NCBI RefSeq assembly: GCF_030272615.1
Contig: NC_081410.1
Span: 569,799,152 to 569,863,151, forward strand
Direction: 5' to 3'
DNA: 64,000 nt
DNA from: Cryptomeria japonica
Taxonomy: Eukaryota; Streptophyta; Pinopsida; Cupressales; Cupressaceae
A model generated the notes under the pieces. It was given only the letters and a program-made list of their open reading frames with translations. It was not told the origin of the DNA and ran no database searches. The first letter of the stretch is position 1, and each line of letters opens with the position of its first letter. This document shows positions 36,404-47,041 of the stretch, piece after piece. Made by a program: the position numbers and the translations under genes.

Positions 36404-37954
36404 TGGTGCAAGGAACTTAAGAAATATCTTGGACTCTTGAAGAGTCACTAGGTTTTAGTAAGAGGTTAATAGGGTGTAATCTTGGTGTTGATCCTTTGGA
36501 TCCACCTAATAATATTTTTGGTCCAATTTGTAAGGCTAAGAGTCCCAAAGGTACCTTAATACAATCTTGGGTCTCATTAGACCAAGAGGACCTTAGGATA
36601 GGATGTCATAAGTTGTTTTCATATTGTTTTAGCAAATAAATGACTTTAGAATAGATCCTAAACATGTTTGAAGCTTGGAGGATGCCAATTCCCAAAAGCT
36701 GCAAAATTGTCAACAATATTGTCAAAAACTTTTTGCAATATTGCTCTGAGAAGTTGCATTTTGGTTCTAATGGTCATAAACATTCAAAAGGTGGTTAGAG
36801 ACATTGGAAAGGGTCTATTTAAGCATGTGAAACCTTTGTGGTGAAGGAGAGAAGTTATTGGATGTTATTTTGGTGAAGAATTGAATGAGAAGTACTGAAT
36901 TTCCTGAGCAATTTTGTTTTTTCTAAGATAGTACGGTATAGTATAGATTGCCAGATCAAAACTATGGGCTTGGAATAGTACGGTATAGTACAGATTGCCA
37001 GATCAAAACTATGGGCTTGGAATGATGGTAAATTTAATCATCTCTTATTTTCCTATGTTTGCAGTTCACTTTGTGACCAGAGTATTGGTTTTGTCTTCTT
37101 TGTATTCTGACTGTTCTACAAACCCGTAATTTTACGGTTAGTGCAGAGATGGAACCCTAACTTGTCTTTTCTATAGTGGAATGTCATAGCCACTTGGAAA
37201 ATGAAAGTTATGGGAGTGTATAGTAAGTCCCTAAAGGCTTAGGGCTGGAGGAGTTTGTCTGATGCTTCAACCACCAAGTCCTAGGCTAAATATTTGTATG
37301 TATTTAGCCAAGTGATGAGACCATGGTGTGAACAGTCAACCAAAAAAGTAAGGTGATCGGTTTAATAGTGGATCCTGTTCATTTAGAGGTAGAAGAACCT
37401 AACCAAAGTGCTGCATTGGTTCTATACACCCATTCCTTGATACTTTCTTTGTTAACCAAGCCTAATTAGGCCTATTAGGTCTGTGAACATAGTAAGGGTT
37501 GGGGTATGCTGGAGTAGACTTAATTCCTACAACTTTGGAATATTTTGTAAGTCCAAAAAGGGTATCCAAAACAATGATTTATTTGTATATTCCTTTGGAA
37601 TTTTTGCAAGTTGTTTCCCATAAATTGGCTAAAGAGACCTACTAGGATCCTCTAGCCCTATAAGGGTTATTAGCCTTGTAGAAGTCCCAGAACCAATTTT
37701 TAGGGTTATGATCCTTGTAGAAGTTCATATTTTGGTCAAAATTAAGGAAACTATCCCTAAAACCCAATCTTGGTTTGAGTTGTGTAAGGTCCCTAGAACC
37801 TATGGAAGAAGTGTAGGGTGTGAAACACACTTAGGAGATCAGTCCTTCCATCTGGGAAACCATTGGACCACTTAGGAGGGAGAAAATGAATATTTGGGTA
37901 TATAAACCAAGAAGTAGGCCCATTAATACATTTCTTTTTGAGTACTCTACATCA
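36404..37954 (+). repeat. E4 3' LTR (1,551 bp)
   Basis: Starts TGGTGCAAGG and ends CTACATCA. Differs from the 5' LTR by many substitutions, a deletion near 37690 and a 47-bp tandem duplication at 36929-37022. Confidence 0.93.
36929..37022 (+). repeat. 47-bp tandem duplication private to the E4 3' LTR
   Basis: Two 47-bp copies, each with AGTACGGTATAGTA and GCCAGATCAAAACTATGGGC, one base apart. The 5' LTR has one copy, near 23288. Confidence 0.9.
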
Positions 37955-37959
37955 GTGAG
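37955..37959 (+). repeat. Target site duplication of E4, right copy (GTGAG)
   Basis: Identical to 22774-22778. Confidence 0.9.
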
Positions 37960-38573
37960 TCTTTGGGACTTGTTCTACATTCATCTCCACTAGATCTTGG
38001 ATTTCCTTTTTCAGCAGTGTGAAGAAGTTCACCACCTTTGGAGGGGGTATCTTTTAGCATCGACATGGGGACACTTGAGAAGTTTTTCAGGGACTTAATT
38101 CATCATGAGTTTTTTTCCTACCTCTTCCCTTCATGATTGGGGAGACTTCATGGATACACCTTTGGTTTTGTTTCTTCCTAAGGGGAGGAATGTTATTCTA
38201 CATTCATGGAGAAGTTTCTTCATTCATTCTCAAGCTTCTATCATTGGTACAAATTCTACATTGAGGGGGGGCTACCTAGCTTCTCTTCTTCTCTCATATG
38301 GGGGGGACTTTTTTCTCACATGGGGTTTTGTTCTTCACATGCTTCTATGAGATTTCTCTTGTATAGTTTTTCATATCTCTTTTGGGGGAGGGTTTTTTCC
38401 CATTGGGTTTTTCTCTCTTTCCCCGCTTTGTGAGAGATTTCATTGCATTAGTTTGCATGCATTTGCATTTGTACATTGGTACCTAACATGGCCTTGTAGT
38501 CGGGACCCATCTTGCATTGCTTAGTTGCCTTGTAGACTTAAGTGCATTCCCCTAAGTTGCACTTAAGGGGGGT
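37960..38573 (+). other. 3' tail of the internal copia copy in E5, ending in a PPT
   Basis: Non-coding tail similar to the E5 tail at 39835-40104: both have CTCATATGGGGGGGACTTTT-type and CCCATTGGGTTTT segments and end in CTTAAGGGGGG. PPT AAGGGGGG at 38565-38572. Confidence 0.7.
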
Positions 38574-39040
38574 TGTTGGTGTAAATAATTATTCATCATG
38601 GATACTATTACACCTTACTTAATTTTACTTAGGTACATGCATATCATAGTAGTTTTTGTATGAGACACTTGGGTGTTTGTGCCACATTGGGATAGTGTGT
38701 GTAGGATAATTTCCACCTTTTATGGTGTGATCTTGTTACTACTCTATCATATCCACTTATTGTGGAGTGATAATTCCACCTTCGATCGGTGATCCACCTC
38801 ATGTGGAATATTTTATTGTTTTTCCTACCTACCACACCAATTTCCTACCTACCCTTGTTTCTTATTGAGCCACATGTCATGTTTGTGTGCTCACATATCC
38901 ATATAGGCTTGCCTACATATGTAGGCTCATATTTATTGTATGAAAAACTATTAAACAACTATTGATCATTTATCTATTGATGAGAGTATAGTTTATTCTT
39001 GTCCTATATTTTTTCTCTATTTTGTACTTTTCATTTTGCA
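38574..39040 (+). repeat. Third, diverged E5-type LTR inside E5
   Basis: Starts TGTTGGTGTAAATAATT after a PPT and follows the E5 LTR (TTCCACCTTTTATGGTGTGA, GAGCCACATGTCATG, GCTCACATATCCAT) with many differences. The last ~30 bp of a standard LTR are missing at the junction with RT coding sequence. Confidence 0.8.
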
Positions 39041-39834
39041 TGACAGATTTGATATGATTGACTTGGGTCATTTGCACTACTTTCTTGGGATAGATATTTC
39101 ACAGTCATCTTTCGGAATTACTCTTTCACAACCCTTGTATGCTATTGATCTACTTGCACACTTTCATATTTCTGATTGTAAGCCTACATCAACTCCCTGT
39201 CTTTCAGGAGTCAAACTTGAGACTAAGTGCTCTTCTCCACTAGTTGATGCCACATTATATTGGCAGTTTATGGGTAGTCTCATCTACTTGACTCCCACAC
39301 GCCCTAAAATTTTATTTGTGGTTGGCATGGTTTCCCACTTCATGTAGGAACCACATGAGCTTCATTGGAAAGCTACCAAATGCATCCTACACTACATACA
39401 AGGTACACATCATTATGGGATTCACTATGCAGCAGGCACAGGACTTCACTTGGATGCATACACAGACTCTGATTGGGTTAGCGATCTTTATGATCGTAAG
39501 TTTACTTTTGGTTATAGCTTCCACCTTGGTTTAGGCCCCATTTGTTGGCAGAGCAAGAAGAAGCATGTTATTTCTCTCTTCAACTAAGGTTAAGTATCAA
39601 GGGGTTGTTAACGTAGTGACTGAGACTATTTGGATTTAGCATCAGTGGACCAAACACATCAATATTCATATGCACTACATCTGAGAGTTAATTTAGGAGT
39701 AGGTCATTGATTTGCAGTATTGTCCTATGATGGAGCAGGTTGCAGACATATTTACCAAACCCTTCATAGAGAGTAAGTTCCAGTAGTTGTGAGCTCTCTT
39801 AGGGGTGCAGGATGTTTCATTAGTGGGGGTCAGT
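39041..39834 (+). pseudogene. E5 copia RT C-terminus and RNase H
   Basis: Begins at FDMIDLGHLHYFLGIDI, past the RT active site, which is absent from E5. Then VDATLYWQFMGSLIYLT and, after a stop and frameshift near 39345, HWKATKCILHYIQGT and the RNase H motif AYTDSDWVSDLYDRK (~39460). The end is VADIFTKPF (~39745). Several stops (about 39345, 39534, 39585, 39640, 39690, 39786). Confidence 0.85.
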
Positions 39835-40104
39835 TGGCTTCTCCTTCCTCTCTTATGGGGGGGACTTTTTCCTCTTTGAGGTTTTGTCCTTCTTCTTTGA
39901 GAGTCTTTTGTACATTTATCTCTCTTTTGGGGGGAGTTTTTCCCATTGGGTTTTCTCCCTTTCTCCGTTTGTAAGAGATTGCATTGAATAGGTTAGCTTG
40001 CATTTGCATATTGTACATGGGTACCTATCATGGCCTTGTATCCGAGACCCATCATGCATTGTTGACTTGAGTTTTCATTCCCTTAAGTTGCACTTAAGGG
40101 GGGG
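39835..40104 (+). other. E5 3' untranslated tail and polypurine tract
   Basis: Non-coding. PPT AAGGGGGGG at 40096-40104 abuts the 3' LTR. Confidence 0.75.
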
Positions 40105-40556
40105 TGTTGGTGTAATTATTTATTCTTATAGGATATTATTACACTTTACTTAAGTTAACTTAGGATAATGCATATCATCATTGTTTGGATATGAGACACT
40201 TAGGGAAGTGTGCACATAGGGATGTGGCTTGTAGGAGAAATTCCACCTTTTGTAGTCTTATCTTGCTGTTACATTCCACATTTGGTGGGTCATCCACCTC
40301 TTGTGGAATATTATATTATTTCTCCTACCTACCCCTACTTTTTCTTACCTACCCTTGTTTCTCATTGAGCCACATGTCATGATTGTGTGCTCACATATCC
40401 ATTTGGCCTTGCCTATATATGCAGGCCTATATTCATGGTATTGGCTAATCCAGTTGATCATTTGTATATTGATGAGAATACAGTTTGTTCTAATCATACT
40501 ATTGTCTCTCTTTTATGTGCTTTTCATTGTGCCCTTGATCTTGGCAAAATCTCACA
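40105..40556 (+). repeat. E5 3' LTR (452 bp)
   Basis: Same length and ends as 16795-17246. Confidence 0.95.
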
Positions 40557-40561
40557 ATTTT
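40557..40561 (+). repeat. Target site duplication of E5, right copy (ATTTT)
   Basis: Identical to 16790-16794. Confidence 0.85.
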
Positions 40562-42772
40562 GTAGAGTTTTTCTTAGGCATGTGCACTATCACATGTTTC
40601 CCTTTAAACAAGGTCTAGGACTATACCTAACCCTACACTATTATCCATGACTGCATACTGAGTTCTAGGTCTCTATCTTTATAATATCCTCCTTTGATAT
40701 TATTTTTAAACAACAAGATGACTATATGTATGACTATTTATGAATGGTTTATAAACTGGCTGCAAGATATTTTTGGCATTTACTATTATGATTCCTTATG
40801 ATAAGTCTTCTCATGCATTCTTGTAGCTATTTCATCTTTATCTTCCTGATAATGAAGTACCTATTATGCTTAATCCTTTGTAAGCTCATTGATATTAATG
40901 CTGCTAATATTAATCCTTTGTAATCGGCAAAAGTCAACCCGATGGTAACATCGACAAGTAGAAGCATGTGATCAAGATAACATACACCATTTAAGTCCAT
41001 TGATAGAAAACACACTAGAAGCAATGGAGAAATCTTGTCTTGCCAATAGCTAATGAGGCTATTGATATGAATTATCCCGATAGGAACTAGCAAAAAGTAA
41101 AATGCATCGGTAAAGCTTACGATGATAAAGGGTCATCGGCATAACAAAAGTAGTCGAGATTTTTTATTTTTTTTAAATCTCGGGGAAGGTCGGAATTCCG
41201 ATGAACACCACAAGACAACCGATGATGTTGCCATATCTGTGATGACAAAAATGTCACAAAATGTAGCCTCATCTGTCGTCTTAATCATCAAAATTTTGAC
41301 ATATCCTTGAAGATGGTCCATCGAAGAAACACACACTAGCGGGAATGGGAAATCATGTCTTGTCGATAGTCGATGAGGCTATCGGTAAGACTTATCCCGA
41401 TGAAAATTGGCAAAAGTAAAATGCAACAACAAAGGTTATGATGTTAAAGGGTCATCGACAAAGGTTACGACAATAAAGGATGCAATGAGGTCAAAATTTC
41501 AATGTGTCCTCATCAAACAAAATGTTGCCTAGCGGCAATGGAGATATCTTGTCTTGCTGATAGATGATAATACTATTGGTAAGACTTATCGCGATTGACA
41601 CTGCCAAAGTAAAAATGCATCAGCAAAGGTTATGACAATAATGGATGCAATGAGATCAAAATTTCATCGTCTCCTCATCAAAAAACATACCACAAGTGCA
41701 TAGAAATTTATGATGTGGTGTCATCTAATTTTCGATGTGAAACCCATCATCAGACTCACCGACGAAAAAATAACGACGAACAAATATGTCATAATTCGGA
41801 CATTTAGTTGTCTAAATTCTGATGAACGGTCATCAGAAAACTGCTCCAAATGTACTAGTGCATCAATTTATGGATTTAAAGATCTTTCTTATAAAATCCA
41901 TCTAGTAGACATTCTACAATCTGTTCATTTTAGTCCATTAGATGACATTGATTTGAGGCATTTTGTCAATCATTTTAAGTTCTTTTCCTGTGCATTTATG
42001 AGCTATTATATCTAAACAGAATCTTCATATCAATGTTTTTTTATGGATGTTCATGACGTCTTCCAAAGCTTCAAATTTCAATGCAGGCGGGCAGGAGGAT
42101 GTTGATAACCATTATAGGATCGCTTTTGCACTTGGGTAGTGTATGTGCCCGATAGTTTGTGAAACTTTCGTTGTGATTTTACGAACAATGCTTCGATAAA
42201 GTAGTTATCAATAAGTAGTTATTATAACTACCTCCTCTTTGGCCTTTGAAATCAAATTAAAAACTCTCTTTCTCGGTGATTTGTGAAAATTAGCCAACAT
42301 GTCAACTTAGCCAAACCACCGATAGTTATGTCTTCATCGAATTTCATTCTATCAGTAACTTGTGAGCCTTGAGAAAAACACTGATTTTTATTAATTTAAA
42401 ATGATTTAAGACATTCATCAACAAATCAGTAACTTAGGTCACTTGTCCAAATTGTTAATGGACAAAATAACCAATTCTTGCACTGTTGAGAAGACTTTTG
42501 GCCAACAATTCAACTTATTTTGTCAATGTAATTGGTGAAATGAAGTTAAATTGGCGAGTTCTGAATGGCTACAAAAGTGTCGACAAGACATTATTTTCAT
42601 TTCTCCGTTGGCCTTTATCATTGGTAATTTTCTCACCATCAGTTTCTTCTCCCTTCTCACTAAAAAGCTTTCATGTTTTGAACATAAATAATCATTTATG
42701 TTTTGCTAATAAAATGTGGTCACTAATTCAACATTAGAAAAAGTGAGAAAGAAAGTTTGTAAGTGAAGTCAT
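40562..42772 (+). other. Unassigned DNA right of E5, with degenerate repeats
   Basis: No gene or transposon domain recognised. It continues the sequence cut by E5. About 41020-41700 holds three degenerate copies of a longer unit: each has GCAATGGAGAAATCTTGTCT or a variant (41021, 41343, 41534), then a CGATAG..GAGGCTATCGG-like segment and CAAAAGTAAAATGCA. From about 40925 to 41850 CATCG/CGATG words are frequent, as in the E1 LTR, without alignable similarity. Confidence 0.5.
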
Positions 42773-43559
42773 TGTAGGCACCTAAAATTGTCTAGTTTAA
42801 TTAAATAAATATCTTTATTTATTTAATTATCTAAGCCTAATTATTCTATTAATTAAATAAATCTTTATTTATTTAATTAATTCATTTATCCTCTTCTAGC
42901 CTTATTTCTCATTTAAACAAATACATTTATTTATTTATATTATCCTTTTCCTAAATTAAATAAATACTTTTATTTAATTAATTTGATCCCACTTCCTCTA
43001 TTAATTAAATAAATCTTTATTTATTTAATTAATTCATTAACCTTTTCTACCTATGACACATGTCATCCATCTCTTAATTCCTACACTACCTACCCTCTCA
43101 TTATTTTATTATTTCTTTTGCCTACCCTCTAATCATAGCTGACCATTTATCTTTTACACCTCTCAATCTTATCCCTCCATTTTATATAGTGTCTTCTATA
43201 TAAGGAGATGATTTCTTCATTATCAACCCTATGCCCCCGATGATTATTCGACTACACTATGCTTTTGAACTTTCATATACGATCCTACTTGCAACCACAT
43301 TTTCGTTCTTTGTTGAGCTGTTGTGCACATATAAAATCTGAGAGCAAATATATCAAGCAAGATCAATGGAGATAGGAAGAATGGAGATCCAAACCCTATT
43401 GGACATGTGATAGTATAATCTGTGTGATTTCATTTGATTTGCATTGTCTTAGGTAATCTTCATATGTTATGGTGGATCTTTGTTGTTGTTAGGCTAGGGT
43501 TTTATGGTTGAATCTATTTAGTCTTTCAATATTGTTGTTATCCATTTTCACCATATACA
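42773..43559 (+). repeat. E7 5' LTR (787 bp)
   Basis: Starts TGTAGGCACC, like the E2 LTR start TGTAGACGTC, and ends CATATACA before the PBS. A TATA box TATATAAG is at 43197-43204. The first 270 bp contain three AT-rich hairpins. Confidence 0.85.
42795..43042 (+). repeat. AT-rich hairpin repeats in the E7 LTR
   Basis: The palindromic segment ATTAATTAAATAAA...TTTATTTAATTAAT occurs at 42849-42882 and again at about 42999-43035, with a weaker copy near 42797. Arms are perfect 14-mers with a six-base loop in the first. The E2 LTR has looser AATTAATT repeats at the same relative place. Confidence 0.8.
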
Positions 43560-43562
43560 TTT

Positions 43563-43580
43563 TGGCACGCCTAGTGGGAC
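43563..43580 (+). promoter_or_regulatory. E7 primer binding site
   Basis: TGGCACGCCTAGTGGGAC, three bases after the LTR end; a form common in plant gypsy elements (from memory). I do not assign the tRNA. Confidence 0.82.
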
Positions 43581-44906
43581 ATTGAGTATGTGGACAGAAA
43601 AGAAATAAAAGGATAAGCTATCGCAGATCAGTTAGCAGATGCTCCTATGATAGATGATGTTCCCCTAACTTCGGAATTTCTAGATGAATCCATCTTAATA
43701 GTGTCACACATAAAGCCCTGGCAGCTATACTTTGACGACTCATACACACAACATGGGGCAAGAGCTGGTATCCTCTTCATAAATCCTCAAGGGGATTCTA
43801 TACCAAAATCATATCGATTATCATTTCCTTGCACTAATAATATAGCGAAGTACGAAGCATTAACAACTAGATTACGGATTGTAGTTCAGTGGATGATCCA
43901 AGAACTTCATGTTTTTGGGGACTCTCAACTTGTAATTTGTCAAGCAACTGATGACTACCAAACAAAGGATGAGAAATTAATGCCTTACAAAAGACTGGTG
44001 GATGACCTGAAACAACATTTCATGAAGTTAGACTTTGAGCAGATGCCAAGAGAGCAGAATTGAGCTGCGGATGCCATGGCTACAATTTCTTCACTAATGG
44101 ATCTACCACAGAATGAGACCCGCTATGAGTTCTTGGTGGATAACCTTTTGGTTCCCTCATATGAGATCACTCCTACTGAGATGATATGTATCGTCGGTCC
44201 TAAGTCCCAATTATATGGCCCCATTTTCACATACCTTCGTGACAATACCCTTCCTCCTAACCTATCCAATAACCAACGTCACACTTTCATTCGCCAATCT
44301 TTTTGATACATCATTTTAGCCGATATCCTATACCATCGAGGTCTATATGACACTCTTCTTAGATGTTTAGAAGGAGATGAAGCTTAGATTGCGTTACGTG
44401 AAGTTCATGAAGGGATATGTGGTCCACATTCTAGTGGTCCTACCTTAGCCAAGATACTCATTCGGACTGGATATTACTAGCCCAATATGGAAAAAGACTC
44501 ATATTAGTTTGTCAAGAAATGTAAGTAGTGTCAAATTCATGGAGACCTCATTCATGCGCCAGCACAAGAACTTCAACCAATTGCGACTCCTTGGCCCTTT
44601 TGCCAATGGGGACTCGATCTCATAGGAAAGATTCACCCTCCTTCCTCCAATGGTCATAAATTCATCATCACTGCCATAGAGTATTTCACAAAATGGATCG
44701 AAGTCGTGCTTCTTACATAAGTCACTGGAAAAAAAATTGCTACATTTATTCTCAACTATATCATTTGTCAATACGGTATTCCTGTTTCCATTTTCACTAA
44801 TAACGGGCGTCCCTTCAAAAATCAGGATGTTCGTGAACTCTGTGACCGCTTCCATATTACCCATCGTTTCTCCACATCTTATTACCCCCAAGGTGATGGT
44901 CAAGAT
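43581..44906 (+). pseudogene. E7 archaeal RNase H and integrase fragment
   Basis: The PBS runs straight into RNase H tail sequence (EYVDRKEIKG), so about 4 kb or more of internal sequence is deleted. Archaeal RNase H (~43710-44110): first Asp pair reads LYFDDSYTQ, E is in NIAKYEAL, D in FGDSQLV, D in AADAMAT. Integrase zinc region and core (GLDLIGKIHPP, TNNGRPF where D is N) end at YYPQGDGQD, before the catalytic Glu, where E8 begins. Stops at about 44061, 44304, 44385, 44478, 44508, 44526 and 44717. Confidence 0.88.
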
Positions 44907-45731
44907 TGTTAGGAATCCCACAGATACTGAGAGGGGGGGTGAATCAGTATCTGACCGGTAATTAGAATTTCTTAACTTCAAACATGCAGAACATATTATA
45001 ATAGTGTACCGGTATGTAAGAAATAATGTAATAAACAGAATTAAGAACATCCACATGAAAAGCACACCATAACACAAGGATTTAATGAGGAAACCCGGTG
45101 TGGGAAAAACCTCAGTGGGATTTGTGACCCACAATATTCACTCACTGGCCAATAAGAGAATATTACTTACAATAGGGGCTTGCACATGTAGGAAGGCCAA
45201 CTGCCTAGAGCTCACTGCTCAATGGGAAGTCTCACTTACTTACAATGTGGATTATACAAATCCAATATCTTGTACTACTTTACAATAGCATCTATAATGC
45301 CTGATCTAGTACCAGTTGCTGCTCTGCTTCTTACATAAACATTTAGCCTATATTTTGCATAATAGGTCTGCCTTATATTTTTCCTTATCGCTTACTTCTC
45401 TCCTTCAAAATGTCTACAATGATCTCTTTTATATATAAGAGTCATTTTACATTTTTCCAAGTCGGCTTACAAATTTTTTACAATAATAAACAAAATATAA
45501 TATAACAAAATCCTGTTGGCCTCTGTGTTGGTATACTTCATTTCTTTGTGCTAGTGCCAGTGTCCTGAGTGCCAGTATAGAGTGTGATCTGTTGATGTCG
45601 GTGCACTAACTTGTCGGTGTAATGGCTTTCCAGTATAATGCCTTGCCAGTGCCATAGGATTGCAAGGTTTCCATCAATGACAAAACCTTCAATCACCTAC
45701 AATGTCTCATTGGAGTGTGCATATGCCAACA
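44907..45731 (-). repeat. E8 3' LTR (825 bp)
   Basis: On the minus strand starts TGTTGGCATATG after a PPT and ends CCTAACA. It has a minus-strand TATA box (TATATAAAA, 45427-45435), GAGGAAACCCGGTGTGGGAA near 45085 and GAGAGGGGGGGTGAATCAG at about 44929, as in E6. Confidence 0.82.
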
Positions 45732-46112
45732 ATCTCCCCCTTTCACATTGATAAAAAAAACACTCATGAGAAATTTAAAAAATGTATCCAAAAATGTGAA
45801 GTCCAAAAATGTTACAAAAAATGTGTGTGATCCCCCTGAGCATATGATCCCTATGATGTTGAATTTTTTCATCCCACTACTCCCCCTTTGGCATCAATGA
45901 CAAAATTTGTCAAGATGTCAGTAGATATTGTAGTTTCAACCTTGTAACTGGGTAGTTACAATTTGAAATAGATCCGCCAAAATCAAGTTTATACTCTCCA
46001 TGAACTTTTTACTATCTCTTATTGTTGTCTCTGTTCTCTTAACTATACCGGTGAGATTCTGCAAATGCTCTGCTGGTGTTTTCTGTCCCTGTATTAGTGC
46101 CTCAGATACTTT
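45732..46112 (-). other. E8 internal tail with polypurine tracts
   Basis: The minus strand reads AAAGGGGGAGAT directly before the LTR (45732-45743). A second purine run, CCAAAGGGGGAGTAG, is at about 45878-45892. No protein recognised. Confidence 0.65.
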
Positions 46113-47041
46113 TGTTGTCTTCAAAATCTGATTCTCTTTAACATCCTTAAAATAATTTGATTGAACTCGGTGCAGAAGAGACATCAAAGATAAGGAAATT
46201 CTCAAGACAACATATGACAAGGTTTGATTGAACCTTCTACACTTTGGACTTACTCAGAGCCCAGGTGGGTATACCTTTGTGAATTGAATTCACACTTTCA
46301 AACATAAACCCACAGTAAACTAGTCCAGAAAACTAGTGGATCTATTCACCTTGAAATTAACTGAAAACAAAAGAATGGAAATTATAATTAAATTCAGCAT
46401 TTTGATCAACAAAACATGCAATAAACAACTTCAATCAATACCACTGCCTTATCCAAGGTCACAGAGTCATCTAAACTCAGATAATACTCCTCAAACAAAA
46501 TATCTTTACACATCCCGTTGACTTGGTTTCTATTAATCCTTGTATATGACTGACACCTATAAGAATTTATGCATTCCAAATTAAGCTATGATTATCAAAA
46601 TTCAAAGTCTCTTCCAAAGAGTTTACTAGTATGAGTGATCCCCGCATCTTTAATCTCCCTCCTAAAGAGAAAAGCTAGCGAACACTTCTACTGAAAATTG
46701 CCCTGCAATCCCATTCAAACAAAATAACCCTGGATTATTTAGAATGAAAATAGTAAACACATTTGTAAACACACTTGAAGACGACACAAAGCTTCACTCA
46801 AAACCGATGGTCTGTATATTGATATTAAGTTCAAGAAATATTACAAGAAGTTTTTGAATATTCTCCATTAGACTTAGAAAAGCTCAGATAAATTTCTGGA
46901 ACGTTTTCTTACAATTCGTTTGCGATCCCTCTTCCTCTAGTCCTAACAACATGGATGCACAAAGCTTTCGACTTCTTGAGGAGAGTTTGTTACAATCATT
47001 TATTTAAAAACAAAGAGGTTACAAACTTTTCACAAAAATAG

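Larger units (their letters stand above)
22779..37954 (+). mobile_element. E4: chromovirus (chromodomain Ty3/gypsy) interrupted by copia E6
   Basis: LTRs 22779-24315 and 36404-37954, perfect GTGAG duplication, PBS at 24318 and PPT at 36394. Gag, protease, RT, RNase H, integrase and a C-terminal chromodomain are in the standard chromovirus order. RT sequence (CTDSRAINRITIRYRFPIP) is of the Reina/CRM-like plant chromovirus type as I recall it. E6 split the integrase. By eye the two LTRs differ by several percent, so E4 is old. Confidence 0.93.
16795..40556 (+). mobile_element. E5: copia element with duplicated gag and internal LTR, hosting E4 and E6
   Basis: Both outer LTRs are 452 bp, start TGTTGGTG and end CTCACA, and the element is flanked by a perfect ATTTT duplication, so it inserted as one unit. 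PBS at 17247, PPT at 40096. The internal order is gag, protease, integrase, second partial gag and protease (21193-22502), E4 insertion, a copia 3' tail with PPT and a third LTR (38574-39040), then the RT end, RNase H and 3' LTR. Outer LTRs differ at roughly 5-7% of the bases I compared by eye. Confidence 0.88.
42773..44906 (+). mobile_element. E7: Tat-lineage gypsy remnant, internally deleted, cut by E8
   Basis: 5' LTR 42773-43559, PBS 43563-43580, then immediately the end of RNase H, the archaeal RNase H and integrase up to the E8 insertion at 44906. Gag, protease and RT are missing. The remainder of E7 lies right of the window. Confidence 0.88.
44907..46112 (-). mobile_element. E8: copia element, 3' end only (cut by E9)
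   Basis: Minus-strand 3' LTR 44907-45731 plus ~380 bp of internal tail. The rest would lie beyond E9, right of the window. No coding domain is left here; assignment to copia rests on the TGTTGG...AACA termini and on LTR motifs shared with E6. Confidence 0.72.

Noticed and set aside
44499-45134. 211-codon minus-strand open frame spanning E7 and E8
   Set aside because: Crosses the E7/E8 junction and is antisense to integrase and LTR; membrane-like segments arise from antisense reading.
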